A stretch of 15,293 nucleotides of DNA, taken from NCBI GenBank assembly GCA_003661825.1, contig QMWW01000012.1, positions 1 through 15,293 of the forward strand, given 5' to 3'. Within the stretch, counting starts at the first letter, position 1. Each line of letters opens with the position of its first letter. Both the position numbers and the translations under genes were made by a program. This stretch comes from Thermoprotei archaeon (GTDB lineage Archaea > Thermoproteota > Thermoprotei_A > Sulfolobales > Desulfurococcaceae). The notes under the pieces are model-generated. The model worked only from the letters and a program-made list of their open reading frames with translations. It was not told where the DNA came from and did no database searches. Positions 14,336 to 15,293 of this stretch are shown here, piece after piece.

Positions 14336-14842
14336 ATGAGAGCGGCGATCGTATACTATAGCAAAACGTGTAGGACGAGGCAGGTGGCATTATATATTAA
14401 GAAGAAATTGACTGAGTTAAATGTTCAAACTAACACGTATGAGGTTAGGCTAGTTAGGGAGTACTCAAGGTGGCTCCTACACCTGAATCCCAGGTTGGTC
14501 CTTGACACGCTCTCAGATAGGTCAGTCGAGATAATGGAGTTACCAAGCTTTAGCCCCAAAGATTTCAACGTGCTATTACTTGGCACCCCAATATGGATCG
14601 GAAGAATAACTCCTGCGATGAGATCATTCATAAGGCGGTATAAGGACAAGATAACTAAGCCTATTGCATGCTTCACAACGTCTGGATTAAGGAGAGACTA
14701 CGCTCTTAAGTTTAAAGCGATGCTGGAGTCACTGGGCTATAAAGTAATAGATTGCGTGTCGATCAGCAATTTCAATAGGGATAGGAGAGATATCGATCAC
14801 TTCGTCAGTAGAGTTGTCGACTACTTGAAAATCTCTAGGTAG
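14336..14842 (+). CDS. Flavodoxin-fold protein with atypical FMN-phosphate loop
   Basis: Small cytoplasmic protein of 168 aa with the flavodoxin alpha/beta order. The first strand RAAIVYYS leads into the loop SKTCRTRQVA (residues 9-18) where FMN phosphate is normally held. LLLGTPIWIGRITPAMRSFI (81-99) is the hallmark of the flavodoxin/quinone-reductase group, and IACFTTSG (110-117) is the next strand and loop. In the usual S/T-x-T-G-x-T loop the Gly is Cys12 here, so FMN binding may be altered or redox-linked; this is inference. An electron carrier or flavin-dependent oxidoreductase role is likely, with partners unknown. I chose ATG at 14336 because it starts immediately before the first strand; an in-frame GTG at 14327 would add three residues. 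No strong ribosome binding site is visible for either. It is a single gene in an otherwise gene-poor region. Confidence 0.8.
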   Translation: MRAAIVYYSKTCRTRQVALYIKKKLTELNVQTNTYEVRLVREYSRWLLHLNPRLVLDTLSDRSVEIMELPSFSPKDFNVLLLGTPIWIGRITPAMRSFIRRYKDKITKPIACFTTSGLRRDYALKFKAMLESLGYKVIDCVSISNFNRDRRDIDHFVSRVVDYLKISR

Positions 14843-14850
14843 TCTACGTT

Positions 14851-14867
14851 TCTCTACTAGCTAGAGA
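14851..14867 (+). terminator. Hairpin just after the flavodoxin stop
   Basis: TCTCTA-CTAGC-TAGAGA starts 8 nt after the stop codon. A second hairpin, TACTCGT with a 7-nt loop and ACGAGTA (14888-14908), and a third, GCGC-TAAA-GCGC (14918-14929), follow. They may mark the transcript end or protect it. There is no clear oligo-T tract after them, so the terminator label is tentative. Confidence 0.35.
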
Positions 14868-14995
14868 TCCTAAGAGCCCTATCAGAATACTCGTTGAGAA
14901 TACGAGTACCTTGCTTAGCGCTAAAGCGCGGTTTGGCTGAACAACTAACGTAGAACTCATCACTGCAATTATTAATGTTTATGCGAAAGTATTTC

Positions 14996-15163
14996 TCACT
15001 CATCTCTAGCAAGTTCTCTAAAGGACTTCTTGAGTAATCTCTTTATAAAAAGAGTTCTCTAGTATCCCTCATATACAGGCTCAACGCATTCTCTAGTACC
15101 TTGGTGATTCTTCGTTAGAAATGATTGGCTATGTGTATATAAAGGAATAGAGGATCCGGTCAT
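14996..15163 (-). pseudogene. Possible decayed reading frame interrupted by TAG
   Basis: On the minus strand an ATG at 15163 opens a 34-codon frame closed by TAG at 15059-15061. The same frame continues directly for 20 codons ending ...KRLLKKSFRELARDE before TGA at 14996-14998. The charged helical tail looks like a protein C-terminus. Before the ATG the same frame also reads a short helical stretch between two further stops. This could be the remains of an inactivated gene or chance; I recognise no family. Confidence 0.2.
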
Positions 15164-15293
15164 TCACAGCTGTTCATAACTACGTATCAGCTGAGACAGG
15201 TTTTTTCATCCCACTAGGTCAAACCCGTGGATTCATCATTCCTCGACATAATTTAGTATTTTGTGAAATGTATTCCTTTTACAGTATGGACAG

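Larger units (their letters stand above)
14843..15293. other. Gene-poor region after the flavodoxin gene
   Basis: No intact gene larger than a few tens of codons is seen. It starts with three hairpins (14851-14867, 14888-14908, 14918-14929). A further hairpin, CTCTTT-ATAA-AAAGAG, lies at 15039-15054. TTCTCTA recurs at about 14850, 15014, 15055 and 15089; the last two share TTCTCTAGTA 34 bp apart. The minus strand holds an interrupted reading frame (14996-15163). A TATA-like TATATAAAG at about 15136-15144 on the plus strand could drive something beyond the window. The window ends without another gene start that I can support. Confidence 0.55.

Overview
The window looks like chromosomal DNA of a hyperthermophilic crenarchaeon, most probably of the Desulfurococcales/Thermoprotei. 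The evidence is the gene content: a heteromeric-type tRNA-splicing endonuclease subunit, RtcB, a crenarchaeal-type HisRS, DNA topoisomerase VI, a KaiC-like ATPase and an archaeal type IV pilin. The DNA is also A+T-leaning and rich in AGA/AGG and ATA codons, TTG and GTG starts are common, genes overlap tightly, and GGTGA-type ribosome binding sites recur. No genus is claimed. Apart from possible decayed reading frames near the right end, I see no transposase, CRISPR array, rRNA or convincing tRNA.

Layout. (1) 62-3436, plus strand: structural (non-catalytic) subunit of the tRNA-splicing endonuclease, histidyl-tRNA synthetase overlapping it by 4 nt, then the RNA ligase RtcB. This is a tRNA processing and charging block holding both a cutting-side component and the sealing enzyme of tRNA splicing. 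(2) 3426-6717, minus strand: pilin, then secretion ATPase, then polytopic TadC/GspF-like membrane platform, a compact three-gene type IV pilus-like operon. It converges on rtcB with an 11-bp tail overlap. (3) 6868-9766, plus strand, divergent from the pilus operon: top6B-top6A, both subunits of topoisomerase VI. (4) 9960-11360, plus strand: a KaiC/RecA-family ATPase whose second half has kept the fold signature but lost the P-loop. (5) 11555-13505, minus strand: an ArsB/NhaD-type (IT superfamily) permease followed after 22 nt by a UspA-like protein, probably cotranscribed as a transporter plus cytoplasmic nucleotide-binding partner. (6) 13506-15293: gene-poor DNA with one clear gene, a small flavodoxin-fold protein at 14336-14842, flanked by about 0.8 kb and 0.45 kb that hold palindromes, hairpins and possible gene remnants.

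The most useful points are the splicing endonuclease/ligase neighbourhood, the minimal one-pilin secretion module, the half-degenerate KaiC-like protein, the permease-Usp pair, and several perfect inverted repeats in the intergenic regions, including a 16-bp palindrome upstream of the flavodoxin gene and a 12-bp-arm inverted repeat between convergent genes. I do not see a convincing new defence or mobile system. The pilus module is the best candidate for an uncharacterised system.
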